Positions 23,921-33,051 of a stretch of 49,082 nt of DNA are shown here, in pieces; position 1 is the stretch's first letter, and the number at the start of each line of letters is the position of its first letter. The position numbers and the translations under genes were made by a program. Source of the stretch: DAOTXS01 sp034433515 (lineage in GTDB: Bacteria > Chloroflexota > Anaerolineae > UBA4142); contig DAOUAL010000072.1 of assembly GCA_034433515.1 (NCBI GenBank), forward strand, positions 1 to 49,082, written 5' to 3'. The notes beneath the pieces are model-generated. The model was not told the origin of the DNA and searched no databases. It was given only the letters and a program-made list of their open reading frames with translations.

Positions 23921-24928
23921 ATGCTACGTGTTGGAATTTATGGTGCGTCGGGTTACACCGGTATCGAACTGGTAAAAATTTTTGCGCGGCATCCGCAAGT
24001 CGAAATCAAATTTGCCACGTCCGATTCATACGTGGGCAAGAAAATGAGCGAAGTGTTTCCGTGCCATTTTGATTTACCACTCATCACCCACGATGCCGCG
24101 CCACTCGATCAAATTGATGTGGCATTCCTCGCCTTGCCGCACGGCGCCTCCGCCGATTATGCCAAACGCATCCTGGCGGCAGGCGCACGCGTGATTGATC
24201 TCTCCGCCGATTTTCGTTTGCACGATGCGGCGGCGTACAAGAAATGGTACAGCCTCGATCATCACGCGCCGGAACTTTTGCCGCAAGCGGTCTATGGTTT
24301 ACCGGAGCTTCATCGCACGCAAATCAAGAATGCACGCTTGATTGCGAACCCGGGGTGTTATCCCACCAGCGTGATTTTGGGTCTCGCTCCCCTTTGGCGC
24401 GCGGGCGCAACCAGCGAGACCGTCATCGTAGATAGCAAGTCGGGTGTGTCCGGCGCGGGGCGCAAACCCACGCTCACCGTCCATTTCGTCGAAGTGAATG
24501 AAAATCTTTCGCCATACAACATTGGACGCGTGCATCGCCACCTGTCCGAGATGGAGCAAGAGTTGAAAGAAATCAATCCGCACGCCTCGCTCATTTTTTC
24601 ACCGCACCTCTTGCCCGTTAATCGCGGTATCTTGTCCACGATGTATGTGCGGTTGAACGATGGTTGGGACGAAAAACGTTTGCGCGAACTATACGCTCAA
24701 TCGTATGGCAACGAACCCTTTGTCAAAATTCTGCCCAATGGACAAATTGCCACGCTCAATCACAGTGTTCACACAAATTATTGCACCATTTCGATTCATC
24801 ACGTTGCCGAGGTGAACCAAGCGATTATCTGCGCGAGCATTGACAATCTCATCAAAGGGGCAAGCGGACAAGCGGTGCAGAATATGAATGTGATGTTTGG
24901 GTTGGATGAGACCCTCGGACTGTTGTAA
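23921..24928 (+). CDS. argC: N-acetyl-gamma-glutamyl-phosphate reductase
   Basis: 335 residues, ATG after GGGAGGACT. It makes N-acetylglutamate semialdehyde, the third step of arginine synthesis. Motifs: the NADP loop GIYGASGYTGIELVK at the start; the catalytic Cys in NPGCYPTS; and SGVSGAGRK downstream. The upstream in-frame ATG at 23858 lies in the attenuator and is unlikely. First gene of the arg operon. Confidence 0.96.
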   Translation: MLRVGIYGASGYTGIELVKIFARHPQVEIKFATSDSYVGKKMSEVFPCHFDLPLITHDAAPLDQIDVAFLALPHGASADYAKRILAAGARVIDLSADFRLHDAAAYKKWYSLDHHAPELLPQAVYGLPELHRTQIKNARLIANPGCYPTSVILGLAPLWRAGATSETVIVDSKSGVSGAGRKPTLTVHFVEVNENLSPYNIGRVHRHLSEMEQELKEINPHASLIFSPHLLPVNRGILSTMYVRLNDGWDEKRLRELYAQSYGNEPFVKILPNGQIATLNHSVHTNYCTISIHHVAEVNQAIICASIDNLIKGASGQAVQNMNVMFGLDETLGLL

Positions 24929-24991
24929 TAGGAACACGCCATACGAAACACGTGATTCGTGTTGCGTCATCTTGAAATCAGGAAATCAGAA

Positions 24992-25735
24992 ATGCTTGTA
25001 CTCAAAGTGGGTGGCAACGAAATTGATGATCCAAATTTTCTAACGGCCTTTGCCCAAGCAATCGCCGGAATGAATGAGACGCCGGTCATTGTTCACGGCG
25101 GTGGCAAAGAGATCGCCGATTTGCAACTCAAGTTTGGCTTGACCCCGCGCTTTGTCGAAGGATTGCGCGTAACGGATGAACAATCGCTGGCCATCGCAGA
25201 GATGATTTTGAGCGGACGGGTGAACAAACGCATCGTGGCAACGTTGGTGCACGCCGGCGTGGACGCGCTCGGTTTGAGCGGCGTGGATCGCGGACTGGTC
25301 CGCGTCGAAAAGATGCAACACCCCGGCGGCGATCTGGGCCGCGTCGGCAAGGTGGTGAGCGTGCGCGGCGAGGTGTTGCAAGAATTGGTCGCGCAAAACA
25401 TCGTACCGGTCGTCTCGCCGATTTCGTTGGGTGAGGATGGCGCGTACAATGTCAACGCCGATTCCGTCGCGTGCGCGATTGCCGCTGCGCTGAATGCGGA
25501 CGCCGTCGTGTTCGTAACGAATGTGGCTGGCGTGCAACAAGATAGTCAAGTCATTTCAACGCTCACACCGCACCACGTTGAAACACTCATCAAGTCGCAA
25601 GTGATCAAAGGTGGAATGATTCCCAAAGTGCGCGCCGCGTTGGAGGCAGTCGCCGGCGGCGCCAAGGCGGCACGGATTACGAATCTGGAGGGATTGATGA
25701 ATGGTGGTGGTACGCTGATCACGCGTGATACGTAA
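24992..25735 (+). CDS. argB: Acetylglutamate kinase
   Basis: 247 residues, ATG 24992. It phosphorylates N-acetylglutamate (second step). The amino-acid kinase fold is visible: KVGGNEIDD, PVIVHGGGKEI, and NVNADSVACAIAAALNAD followed by FVTNVAGV. The longer in-frame start at 24959 lies in the repeat-rich spacer. The 63-base gap after argC consists of the dispersed GTGATTCGTGTTGCG-type repeat. Confidence 0.95.
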   Translation: MLVLKVGGNEIDDPNFLTAFAQAIAGMNETPVIVHGGGKEIADLQLKFGLTPRFVEGLRVTDEQSLAIAEMILSGRVNKRIVATLVHAGVDALGLSGVDRGLVRVEKMQHPGGDLGRVGKVVSVRGEVLQELVAQNIVPVVSPISLGEDGAYNVNADSVACAIAAALNADAVVFVTNVAGVQQDSQVISTLTPHHVETLIKSQVIKGGMIPKVRAALEAVAGGAKAARITNLEGLMNGGGTLITRDT

Positions 25736-25796
25736 GGTGTGTTCCGTTAGCCGCCCAAGCGAATAAAACACGCCTCACGAACTAAGGACCCAGAGG

Positions 25797-25915
25797 AGTT
25801 GTTCATTCGCCGTTGGCGCACCAGCAGAGAGATGAAAAATAAGCGAGTGAGCGTAGTGCGGCGCTTGATCGCCCGCGCGATGAATCGCGCGACTACAAAC
25901 CTATTTTCAAGGGAG
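25797..25915 (+). repeat. Dispersed repeat R3, copy 2
   Basis: Same element as at 12760-12875, opposite orientation. It fills the gap between argB and argD and contains a CGCGCGATGAATCGCGCG palindromic core. Confidence 0.7.
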
Positions 25916-25920
25916 CCAAG

Positions 25921-27105
25921 ATGAATTCCCAACGACTTATTGATGCAGAAAAAAAGTATCTCGCGCACACGTACACGCGTCCACCCTTTGTGTTGACACG
26001 CGGCGAAGGGGTGTACGTGTACGATGAAACCGGCAAAAAATATCTCGATTGCGCGGCTGGCATCGCGGTCAACGCACTCGGTTATAACGATCCCGAACTG
26101 GTCAAAGCGATTCAAGACGCGGCAACCGGTTTACTCCACACATCGAATCTGTTTTATACCGAACCGCAAGTCAAACTTGCGCAAGCGTTGGTGGAAAAAT
26201 CGTTTGCCGATAAAGTGTTTTTTGCCAACACCGGCACCGAAGCCATCGAAGGCGCGCTAAAATTTGCGCGCAAGTATCACGCCGAACGTGGCGAAGTGAA
26301 TCGAAAAAATTTTATTGCGTTTCGCGGCAGTTTTCATGGCCGCACGATGGGCGCGCTTGCCGCAACCGATTCCGAAAAGTATCAAGCGCCGTTTCGCCCG
26401 CTGATGCCCGGCGTTACGTTCGCCAATTTCAACGATCTGGATTCCGTGCGCACCGTACTCAATGACGAAACGGCAGCGATCATCATTGAGCCGGTGCAAG
26501 GCGAAGGTGGCATTTATCCGGCAACGGATGAATTTTTGCGCGGCTTGCGCGAACTGTGCAACGAACATGGTGCCTTGCTGATCTTTGATGAAATTCAATG
26601 CGGCTTGGGACGCACCGGCAAACTGTGGGCGTATGAATATGCCGGCGTTACCCCCGATTTGATGACCCTCGCCAAACCGCTGGCGGGCGGCTTGCCGATT
26701 GGTGCACTCTTGATGACCGAAGCCGTCGCCTCCGCGATGCACGCCGGCGAACACGGCACGACATTTGGCGGGGGACCCTTCATCACCTCTGTTGCGCTCA
26801 GTGTGTTCAATCGCCTCAGCGACGAAAAATTTTTGGCGCACGTGCGCGAAACTGGGAATTATTTGATGGAGCGCATCAGCGAGATCAATTCGCCACACAT
26901 CAAAGAGGTACGCGGGCGCGGGTTGATGATCGGTGTCGAGCTAGACATTGACGCCGGCAAGGTGCGCGACATTGGTTACCATTATGGCTTGTTGCTCATC
27001 CAAGCACGCGAAAAAGTGGTGCGCTTTGTGCCGCCGCTGATTTTTGAAAAGAAGCATGTGGATGAGTTAATTGAAAAGTTTAGCCACGTGTTGGCAAAAG
27101 TCTAG
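25921..27105 (+). CDS. argD: Acetylornithine aminotransferase
   Basis: 394 residues, AAGGGAG before the ATG. A class III PLP aminotransferase that makes N-acetylornithine. Motifs: ANTGTEAIEGALKFAR, FHGRTMGALAAT, PVQGEGG, and LIFDEIQCGLGRTGKLWAYE with the PLP lysine in TLAKPLAGGLPIG. Ends two bases before the next gene. Confidence 0.95.
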   Translation: MNSQRLIDAEKKYLAHTYTRPPFVLTRGEGVYVYDETGKKYLDCAAGIAVNALGYNDPELVKAIQDAATGLLHTSNLFYTEPQVKLAQALVEKSFADKVFFANTGTEAIEGALKFARKYHAERGEVNRKNFIAFRGSFHGRTMGALAATDSEKYQAPFRPLMPGVTFANFNDLDSVRTVLNDETAAIIIEPVQGEGGIYPATDEFLRGLRELCNEHGALLIFDEIQCGLGRTGKLWAYEYAGVTPDLMTLAKPLAGGLPIGALLMTEAVASAMHAGEHGTTFGGGPFITSVALSVFNRLSDEKFLAHVRETGNYLMERISEINSPHIKEVRGRGLMIGVELDIDAGKVRDIGYHYGLLLIQAREKVVRFVPPLIFEKKHVDELIEKFSHVLAKV

Positions 27106-27106
27106 G

Positions 27107-27637
27107 ATGGTAAAGGAGAAAATCTTGCTGCATTACTCGGTACGCTCTGTGTTCTCGGTGGTTACACCGAATATAACTATTCGCCAGGCAACGCTTGCCG
27201 ACGCGCCAGCCATCGCCGATCTCGTCAATCTGGGTGAACGCGAAGGACAACTCTTGCCGCGTTCGCTCGAATCCATTCGCGCGAGCATTGCTGATTGGAT
27301 GATCGCGCTCGATGAAGATCGCGTTATCGGTGTGGGCTCGTTGGTGGAAATGAATCCGACCCTCGCCGAAGTTCGCTCACTCGTCGTTGAGCCGGCGTAC
27401 CGGAAAGGCGGCGTCGGCGCGCAAATCGTCAACGCGCTGATCGCACTGGCGCGCGAGCGCAACATTCCGTATGTGTTCACACTCACGCGCGCAGTCCTCT
27501 TTTTTGAAAAACTAGGATTCAACATTACGGAGAAGGAAAATTTTCCGGAAAAAGTTTGGCGGGATTGTTCGAGTTGCCCGGTGCAATTCGCTTGTGATGA
27601 AGTGGCAATGGTGAAATCAGTCGCCAGTCAACCATAG
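27107..27637 (+). CDS. argA: GNAT N-acetyltransferase, probable short N-acetylglutamate synthase
   Basis: About 176 residues from ATG 27107; a TTG at 27125 preceded by GGAG, or an internal Val codon (about 27158), are alternative starts. The GNAT fold runs from TIRQATLADAPAIADL to VRSLVVEPAYRKGGVGAQIV (acetyl-CoA loop). The C-terminus has WRDCSSCPVQFACDEVAM, the Cys-rich end known in short ArgA-type synthases. It would make N-acetylglutamate, feeding argB. About the first 15 residues derive from spacer-like repeat sequence. The symbol is tentative. Confidence 0.8.
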   Translation: MVKEKILLHYSVRSVFSVVTPNITIRQATLADAPAIADLVNLGEREGQLLPRSLESIRASIADWMIALDEDRVIGVGSLVEMNPTLAEVRSLVVEPAYRKGGVGAQIVNALIALARERNIPYVFTLTRAVLFFEKLGFNITEKENFPEKVWRDCSSCPVQFACDEVAMVKSVASQP

Positions 27638-27684
27638 TCAGTCGTCAGACAAAATCATCGCTCTGAAATTTTTAGGGAGGTATT

Positions 27685-28947
27685 ATGGAAAAGAAAAAAG
27701 CCGGCAAGGTTGTGCTTGCCTATTCCGGCGGGCTGGACACATCGGTGATTGTGCCGTGGCTCAAAGAAAATTACGATTGTGAAGTAATCTGCGTTTGCGC
27801 CAACATCGGCCAGGGCGAAGATTTGAGTGGCATCGAAGCCAAGGCACTTGCCAGCGGCGCAAGCAAATGTTACGTCCTCGACTTGCGCGATGAATTTGTT
27901 ACGAACTATATCTATCCCACGATTCAAGCCGGCGCTGTGTACGAGCGCAAGTACTTGCTGGGCACCTCATTCGCGCGACCGCTCATTGCCAAAGCGCAAG
28001 TGGAAATTGCCGAGATGGAAGGCGCGGATGCGGTGGCACACGGCGCGACCGGTAAAGGAAACGATCAGGTTCGCTTTGAATTGACGTACCAAGCGTTGAA
28101 TCCAAAGTTAAAAGTCATTGCGCCGTGGCGCGAGTGGAGCATTCGTTCGCGCGAGGATGCGATCGCGTACGCCAAGAAACACAACGTCCCGGTCAGCGCC
28201 ACCGTGAAATCCATTTACTCGCGCGATTGGAACTTGTGGCACTTGTCGCACGAGGGCGGCATGCTGGAAGACCCGTGGCAAGAACCGGAAGCGGCGATGT
28301 ATCAACTGACCGTATCGCCGGAGCAAGCGCCGGACGAACCCGAGTACGTCGAAATCGAATTTGATAAAGGGGTGCCCCGCAAGATCAATGGTACGGCGAT
28401 GGGCGCCATCGAATTATTGACGACGTTGAATCAAATTGGTGCCAAGCATGGCATCGGGCGCGTGGATCTCGTCGAGAATCGTTTGGTGGGAATGAAATCG
28501 CACGGCGTATACGAAACACCCGGCGGTACGATTCTCGTTGAAGCACACGATGCGTTAGAGCAGATTTGCCTTGACCGCGAGACGTTGCATTACAAACAAG
28601 TGATCGCCTTGCGCTACGCCGAGTTAGTTTACTATGGTCAGTGGTTCACGCCGTTGCGCGAAGCGCTCGATGCTTTTGTGCGCGAGACGCAAAAGACCAT
28701 GACCGGCACCGTGCGTTTGAAACTCTACAAAGGCAACGTCATTTTGGTTGGACGCAAATCGCCGTTCAGTTTGTATCGTGGAGATTATGCAACGTTTGGT
28801 CAAGAAGATGTGTACAATCAAAAGGATGCCGAGGGGTTCATTCGATTGTTTGGACTGCCGCTCAAAGTGCGTGCGTTGATTGACATTGAACGTCACGGCA
28901 AAAGTACCTATGCCGCGCCAGATTATTCCAAATTCAAACGGGATTAG
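27685..28947 (+). CDS. argG: Argininosuccinate synthase
   Basis: 420 residues, AGGGAGG before the ATG. It joins citrulline and aspartate using ATP. Motifs: VLAYSGGLDTSVIVPWL (PP-loop), AHGATGKGNDQVRFE, and the IYSRDWNLWHLSHEGG segment. The preceding spacer is 47 bases of repeat-like sequence. Confidence 0.96.
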   Translation: MEKKKAGKVVLAYSGGLDTSVIVPWLKENYDCEVICVCANIGQGEDLSGIEAKALASGASKCYVLDLRDEFVTNYIYPTIQAGAVYERKYLLGTSFARPLIAKAQVEIAEMEGADAVAHGATGKGNDQVRFELTYQALNPKLKVIAPWREWSIRSREDAIAYAKKHNVPVSATVKSIYSRDWNLWHLSHEGGMLEDPWQEPEAAMYQLTVSPEQAPDEPEYVEIEFDKGVPRKINGTAMGAIELLTTLNQIGAKHGIGRVDLVENRLVGMKSHGVYETPGGTILVEAHDALEQICLDRETLHYKQVIALRYAELVYYGQWFTPLREALDAFVRETQKTMTGTVRLKLYKGNVILVGRKSPFSLYRGDYATFGQEDVYNQKDAEGFIRLFGLPLKVRALIDIERHGKSTYAAPDYSKFKRD

Positions 28948-28951
28948 CGCA

Positions 28952-30145
28952 ATGAGCCAACTACCCAATGAGCCAATGATCCAAAATGGAGTTACGGCTG
29001 CCAAAGGATTCCAAGCCGCCGGCGTGGCGTGTGGCATCAAGAAAACCGGCGCGCTCGATCTCGCGCTCGTTGTGAGCGATCACGATTGCACGTGCGCCGG
29101 CGTGTTCACCACGAATCGCGTGCAAGCCGCGCCCGTCGTGTATGACAAAGAAATGCTCGCCAAAAATCGGAACGCGATTCGCGCGGTCGTTGCGAACAGC
29201 GGGTGTGCCAATGCGTGCACCGGCGATGCCGGGTTAGATGATGTGCGCACAACCGCAGAAGAAACCGCCCGCGCACTTGGCATTCGCGCGGATCAAGTGT
29301 TGGTGCTTTCAACCGGCGTCATCGGTCAACGCTTGCCGATGGACAAGATTCGTGCCGGGGTGAAGGACGCCACCCAAAAATTATCGCCCGCCGGCGGCGA
29401 TGATGCCGCGCGCGCGATTATGACCACTGACACCAAGCCAAAGACGTTCGTGGTAAGTTCCAGGTTCACCATCGGCGGAATGTGCAAAGGCGCGGGGATG
29501 ATCCATCCGAATATGGCGACGATGCTCGCTGTTCTCACCACCGATGCCAAGCTCACACCCGATTTGCTCGATCAAGCCTTGCGCCGCGCCGTCAATCAGA
29601 GTTTCAATCGCATCAGCATTGATGGCGATATGAGCACGAACGACACGGTGCTGTTGCTCGCCAATGGCGCATCAGGTTACACCCCCGACCTTGCTGAATT
29701 CACCGAAGCACTGACCCGCGTTTGCGTCAACCTTGCGCAACAACTTGTGCGCGATGGCGAAGGCGTTACCAAGTTTGTCGAACTTGTTGTTACCGGCGCG
29801 CACACCGAAGCGGACGCGGTGCAGGTTGCCAAAGCGATTGCCAATTCCCCCTTGGTCAAGACCGCGCTGTACGGCGGCGATGCCAACTGGGGACGCGTGA
29901 TTGCAGCGGCGGGTTATTCCGGCGTCGAGGTTGAGCCAGCCAAAATGAAACTCTGGTTCGGCGATGTGAATGTCTTTGCCAACGGTATGCCCACCGATTT
30001 CGACGAAGCCGATTCAACGCGCGCGATTGCCGGCAAGGATGTGTTCATCCGTCTCGATTTGGGCCAAGGCAACGCCAGTACAACGTTTTGGACGTGCGAT
30101 CTATCGCATGACTATGTAACGATCAATGGCAAGTATCGAACCTGA
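28952..30145 (+). CDS. argJ: Glutamate N-acetyltransferase/ornithine acetyltransferase
   Basis: 397 residues from ATG 28952. It transfers acetyl between N-acetylornithine and glutamate (and may make acetylglutamate from acetyl-CoA). Signature: the autocleavage site in KGAGMIHPNMATMLAVLTTDA (new N-terminal Thr), with SIDGDMSTNDTVLLLANG and GGDANWGRVIAAAGYSG. The first dozen residues resemble the repeated TGAGCCAA spacer; ATG 28976 is an alternative start. Having both argJ and an argA-like gene suggests argJ mainly recycles. Confidence 0.94.
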   Translation: MSQLPNEPMIQNGVTAAKGFQAAGVACGIKKTGALDLALVVSDHDCTCAGVFTTNRVQAAPVVYDKEMLAKNRNAIRAVVANSGCANACTGDAGLDDVRTTAEETARALGIRADQVLVLSTGVIGQRLPMDKIRAGVKDATQKLSPAGGDDAARAIMTTDTKPKTFVVSSRFTIGGMCKGAGMIHPNMATMLAVLTTDAKLTPDLLDQALRRAVNQSFNRISIDGDMSTNDTVLLLANGASGYTPDLAEFTEALTRVCVNLAQQLVRDGEGVTKFVELVVTGAHTEADAVQVAKAIANSPLVKTALYGGDANWGRVIAAAGYSGVEVEPAKMKLWFGDVNVFANGMPTDFDEADSTRAIAGKDVFIRLDLGQGNASTTFWTCDLSHDYVTINGKYRT

Positions 30146-30205
30146 AATCCCGAATCACAAAACCTAAACTTCAAAGGCATCATTTGAAATTTCTGCGGAG
30201 CAGCG

Positions 30206-31573
30206 ATGTGGGGCGGTCGTTTTTCCAAATCTATTGACGACAAGTTCGCATACTTGAACAACTCGTTCCGCTTTGATTGGCGACTGTACGCTGCCGACAT
30301 TCGCGGGAGTATGGCGTACGCCAAAGCGTTAGCGAAAGCAAACATCATTACCGACGCTGAGTGTGAAACATTGATGGAGGGTTTGCAACGAGTCAAGCAA
30401 GAATTTGACACTGGCACGTTTGAGGCGAAACCCAGCGATGAAGACATTCACACCGCCGTCGAACGACGCTTGGGCGAACTGGTGGGAAGCGTGGCTGGCA
30501 AACTGCACACGGGACGCAGCCGCAACGATCAAGTAGCAACCGATGCGCGCTTGTTTGTGTTGGACGCCATACGCAACACGCAACACGCTTTACGCGATCT
30601 GCAAGCCGCTATCGTTGAGAAATCAGAACAACACTTGGACATTCTCATGCCCGGCTACACACATCTCCAACGCGCCCAACCAATTTTGTTCGCGCATTGG
30701 TTGATGTCATACTTTTGGATGTTGCAACGCGATGTGGAACGCTTTGCCAATTGTGCGACATGTGTTGCGATTTTGCCGCTTGGTGCAGGCGCGCTCGCGG
30801 GCAACGCGTTGGGTATTGATCGAGAATTTTTGGCGCGCGAACTGGGTTTTGCCGGCATCAGCGATAATAGCATTGATGCTGTAAGCGACCGCGATTTCAT
30901 CGCCGAGTTTTTATTCGCTGCAGCGTTGCTCGCTGTTCATCTTTCGCGTTTGGGCGAAGACTTGGTGTTGTATTCCTCGGCTGAATTTGGTTTCATCACG
31001 ATGGACGACGCATACGCAACGGGATCGAGTCTGATGCCGCAAAAGAAAAACCCGGACGCGATGGAACTCGCGCGTGGTAAAGCCGGCCGCTTGATCGGCG
31101 ATCTGACCACGTTGCTCACGGTGCTCAAAGGTTTGCCCTCGTCCTATGACAAGGATTTGCAAGAAGATAAAGAGCCGCTGTTCGATGCGGTGGACACGTT
31201 GGCTGCCCTGTTGCCAGTCGTTGCCGGCGTCATCCGGACAATGCGCGTCAACGCCGATAAAATGTGCACCGCATTGGACGAAGCGATGTTGGCAACTGAC
31301 CTCGCCGATTATTTGGTTCGCAAAGGAATGCCGTTCCGCGAGGCACATCGCAAGGTTGGTCAAGTGGTGCGATTGGCGGAGGCACGCGGCGTTGCCTTGT
31401 CGGCGTTATCGCTCGACGAGTACAAAAAAATCGCGCCGGAATTTAGCCCGGATGTGAAAGATATTTTCGATTTTGCGAAATCGGTTGCCACGCGTGAGGT
31501 GATGGGCGGAACAGGACCGAACGCGGTGCGAGCACAAATTGCCAAGGCAAAGCAAATCGCAAGTGTGATATAA
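30206..31573 (+). CDS. argH: Argininosuccinate lyase
   Basis: 455 residues. It splits argininosuccinate to arginine and fumarate. Signatures: MWGGRFSKSIDDKF, EDIHTAVERRL, GRSRNDQVATDARLF, PGYTHLQRAQP and the GSSLMPQKKNPD loop (catalytic Ser). Last gene of the operon. The ornithine carbamoyltransferase gene argF is not in this window. Confidence 0.96.
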   Translation: MWGGRFSKSIDDKFAYLNNSFRFDWRLYAADIRGSMAYAKALAKANIITDAECETLMEGLQRVKQEFDTGTFEAKPSDEDIHTAVERRLGELVGSVAGKLHTGRSRNDQVATDARLFVLDAIRNTQHALRDLQAAIVEKSEQHLDILMPGYTHLQRAQPILFAHWLMSYFWMLQRDVERFANCATCVAILPLGAGALAGNALGIDREFLARELGFAGISDNSIDAVSDRDFIAEFLFAAALLAVHLSRLGEDLVLYSSAEFGFITMDDAYATGSSLMPQKKNPDAMELARGKAGRLIGDLTTLLTVLKGLPSSYDKDLQEDKEPLFDAVDTLAALLPVVAGVIRTMRVNADKMCTALDEAMLATDLADYLVRKGMPFREAHRKVGQVVRLAEARGVALSALSLDEYKKIAPEFSPDVKDIFDFAKSVATREVMGGTGPNAVRAQIAKAKQIASVI

Positions 31574-31582
31574 TCAACCAGA

Positions 31583-31620
31583 CAGAAACCCGTTTTCTGC
31601 GCGAAGACGGGTTTCTGATT
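31583..31620 (+). terminator. Terminator of the arginine operon
   Basis: Stem CAGAAACCCGT/ACGGGTTTCTG (11 bp) with a 13-base loop; the T-tract after it is weak (ATTTAG). Confidence 0.7.
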
Positions 31621-31626
31621 TAGACA

Positions 31627-33003
31627 ATGCGCATACAAGAATTTTTTGGCGACCCGGATTTTTTTGCTACACTTTTGAAACTTTGGATACCCTTGGTATT
31701 CCAGCAGTTGATCTTTTCGTTGCTCAATTTTGTCAGCACCTTGATGATTGGACAGTTGGGCGAAACCTCCGTGGCGGCGTTCAGTCTAGCCAATCAGATT
31801 CTTTTTTGTTTCAACTATTGCTCTTTGGCATCAGCAGTGGCGCGGCAATTTTTGTCGCGCAGTTTTGGGGCAAGCGCGATGTCAAGAATATTCGCCGCGT
31901 ACAAGGCATGACCCTCGCCCTCAGTCTGATCGGTGCGACATTGTTTTCGATCATCGCGTTTGTGTTTCCGATGCAAGCCCTGTCTCTCTATTCGATGGAT
32001 CAGGCGGTGATTGCTTTGGGCAGCGAGTATTTACGTATCGTGGGGTTGGGTTATTTTGCCGTTGCGATCAGTAACAGTTATGCCATCACATTACGTAGTA
32101 CCGGCTTGGTGCGCTTGCCGGTTGCCGTCAGCGTATTTTCATTGATTTTGAGTGCAATCCTCAACTACGGATTCATCTTTGGACAATTGGGCTTGCCCGC
32201 ACTCGGGGTGCAAGGGAGCGCCATCGGTTCGACCATCGCACGATTTGTTGATTGCGTGTTGATGCTGACGCTCATCTATGCCAACGATTCGGTTGCGGCG
32301 GCTCGCCCACACGAACTTGGCTTTGATCTCAAATTTGCCGGCACGCTTCTCAAGACGATGATTCCGGTGATCCTGAATGAACTCGCGTGGTCAACCGGCA
32401 TTTCGGCGTACAATTTGATCTATGGCAGAATCGGCACCGAAGCGGTGGCGGCAGTGAGTATCGCGGCGAGCATCGAAAATTTGGCGTTTGTGCCGTTCAT
32501 CGCCGTGGCAAACAGTGCCGCCGTGATGATTGGCAATCGGATTGGCGCGGATGAGGAACACAAGGCGATGACGTACGCCCAGCGTTTTATTCGAATGAAT
32601 ATTTTGGGCGGTTTGGTTTTAGGTGCGGCAATTTGGCTCAGTGCAGAATTTGTGCTTGCATTGTACAATATTGACGCAACAACGTTTGCGCACGCAAGAA
32701 ACGTGTTGACCGTGATGGCACTCGCGTTATGGATCAAGATAGCGAACATGATGTTGATTGTGGGAATCTTGCGCGCGGGCGGCGATACCCGGACGAGTGC
32801 CTTGATTGACGTGGGACCATTATGGCTGGTCGGCTTGCCGGCGGCGGCCGTCGGTGCGTTTGTATTTGGTTTGCCGGTGGGTATGGGTGTATTTGCTAAC
32901 GATTAGCGATGAAATGTGTAAACTGATTCTCGCCCTGCGGCGATTACTGTCCAAACGGTGGATTCATAATCTCACGCAACCGTCGGTTGAAATGAGCGCA
33001 TAA
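31627..33003 (+). pseudogene. MATE-family efflux transporter with two compensating frameshifts
   Basis: Joining three frames gives a near-complete MATE transporter. Segment 1 (from 31627) has LWIPLVFQQLIFSLLNFVSTLMIGQLG; segment 2 (to about 32880) has ISSGAAIFVAQFWGKRD and VGILRAGGDTR; segment 3 has VYLLTISDEMCKLILALRRLLSKRWIHNLT. The first break is at the T-run near 31805: one more T restores the frame. The second is at GTGGGTATGG near 32876: one G less restores it. Net frame change is zero. Either the gene is decaying or the assembly has two homopolymer errors. Such proteins export drugs or other cations. Confidence 0.8.
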
Positions 33004-33006
33004 ACA

Positions 33007-33038
33007 AACAGCGCGTCAGAGTTCTCTGACGCGCTGTT
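33007..33038 (-). terminator. Terminator between the MATE and LysM genes
   Basis: A perfect 15-bp stem (AACAGCGCGTCAGAG / CTCTGACGCGCTGTT) with a 2-base loop; on the minus strand it is followed by TGTTTA. It serves the LysM gene and possibly the MATE gene. Confidence 0.85.
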
Positions 33039-33051
33039 GCGTGTAAACACT

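Noticed and set aside
23921..24928. A T-box leader for the arg operon.
   Set aside because: No T-box sequence or specifier stem was found; the Arg-rich leader ORF explains the layout better.
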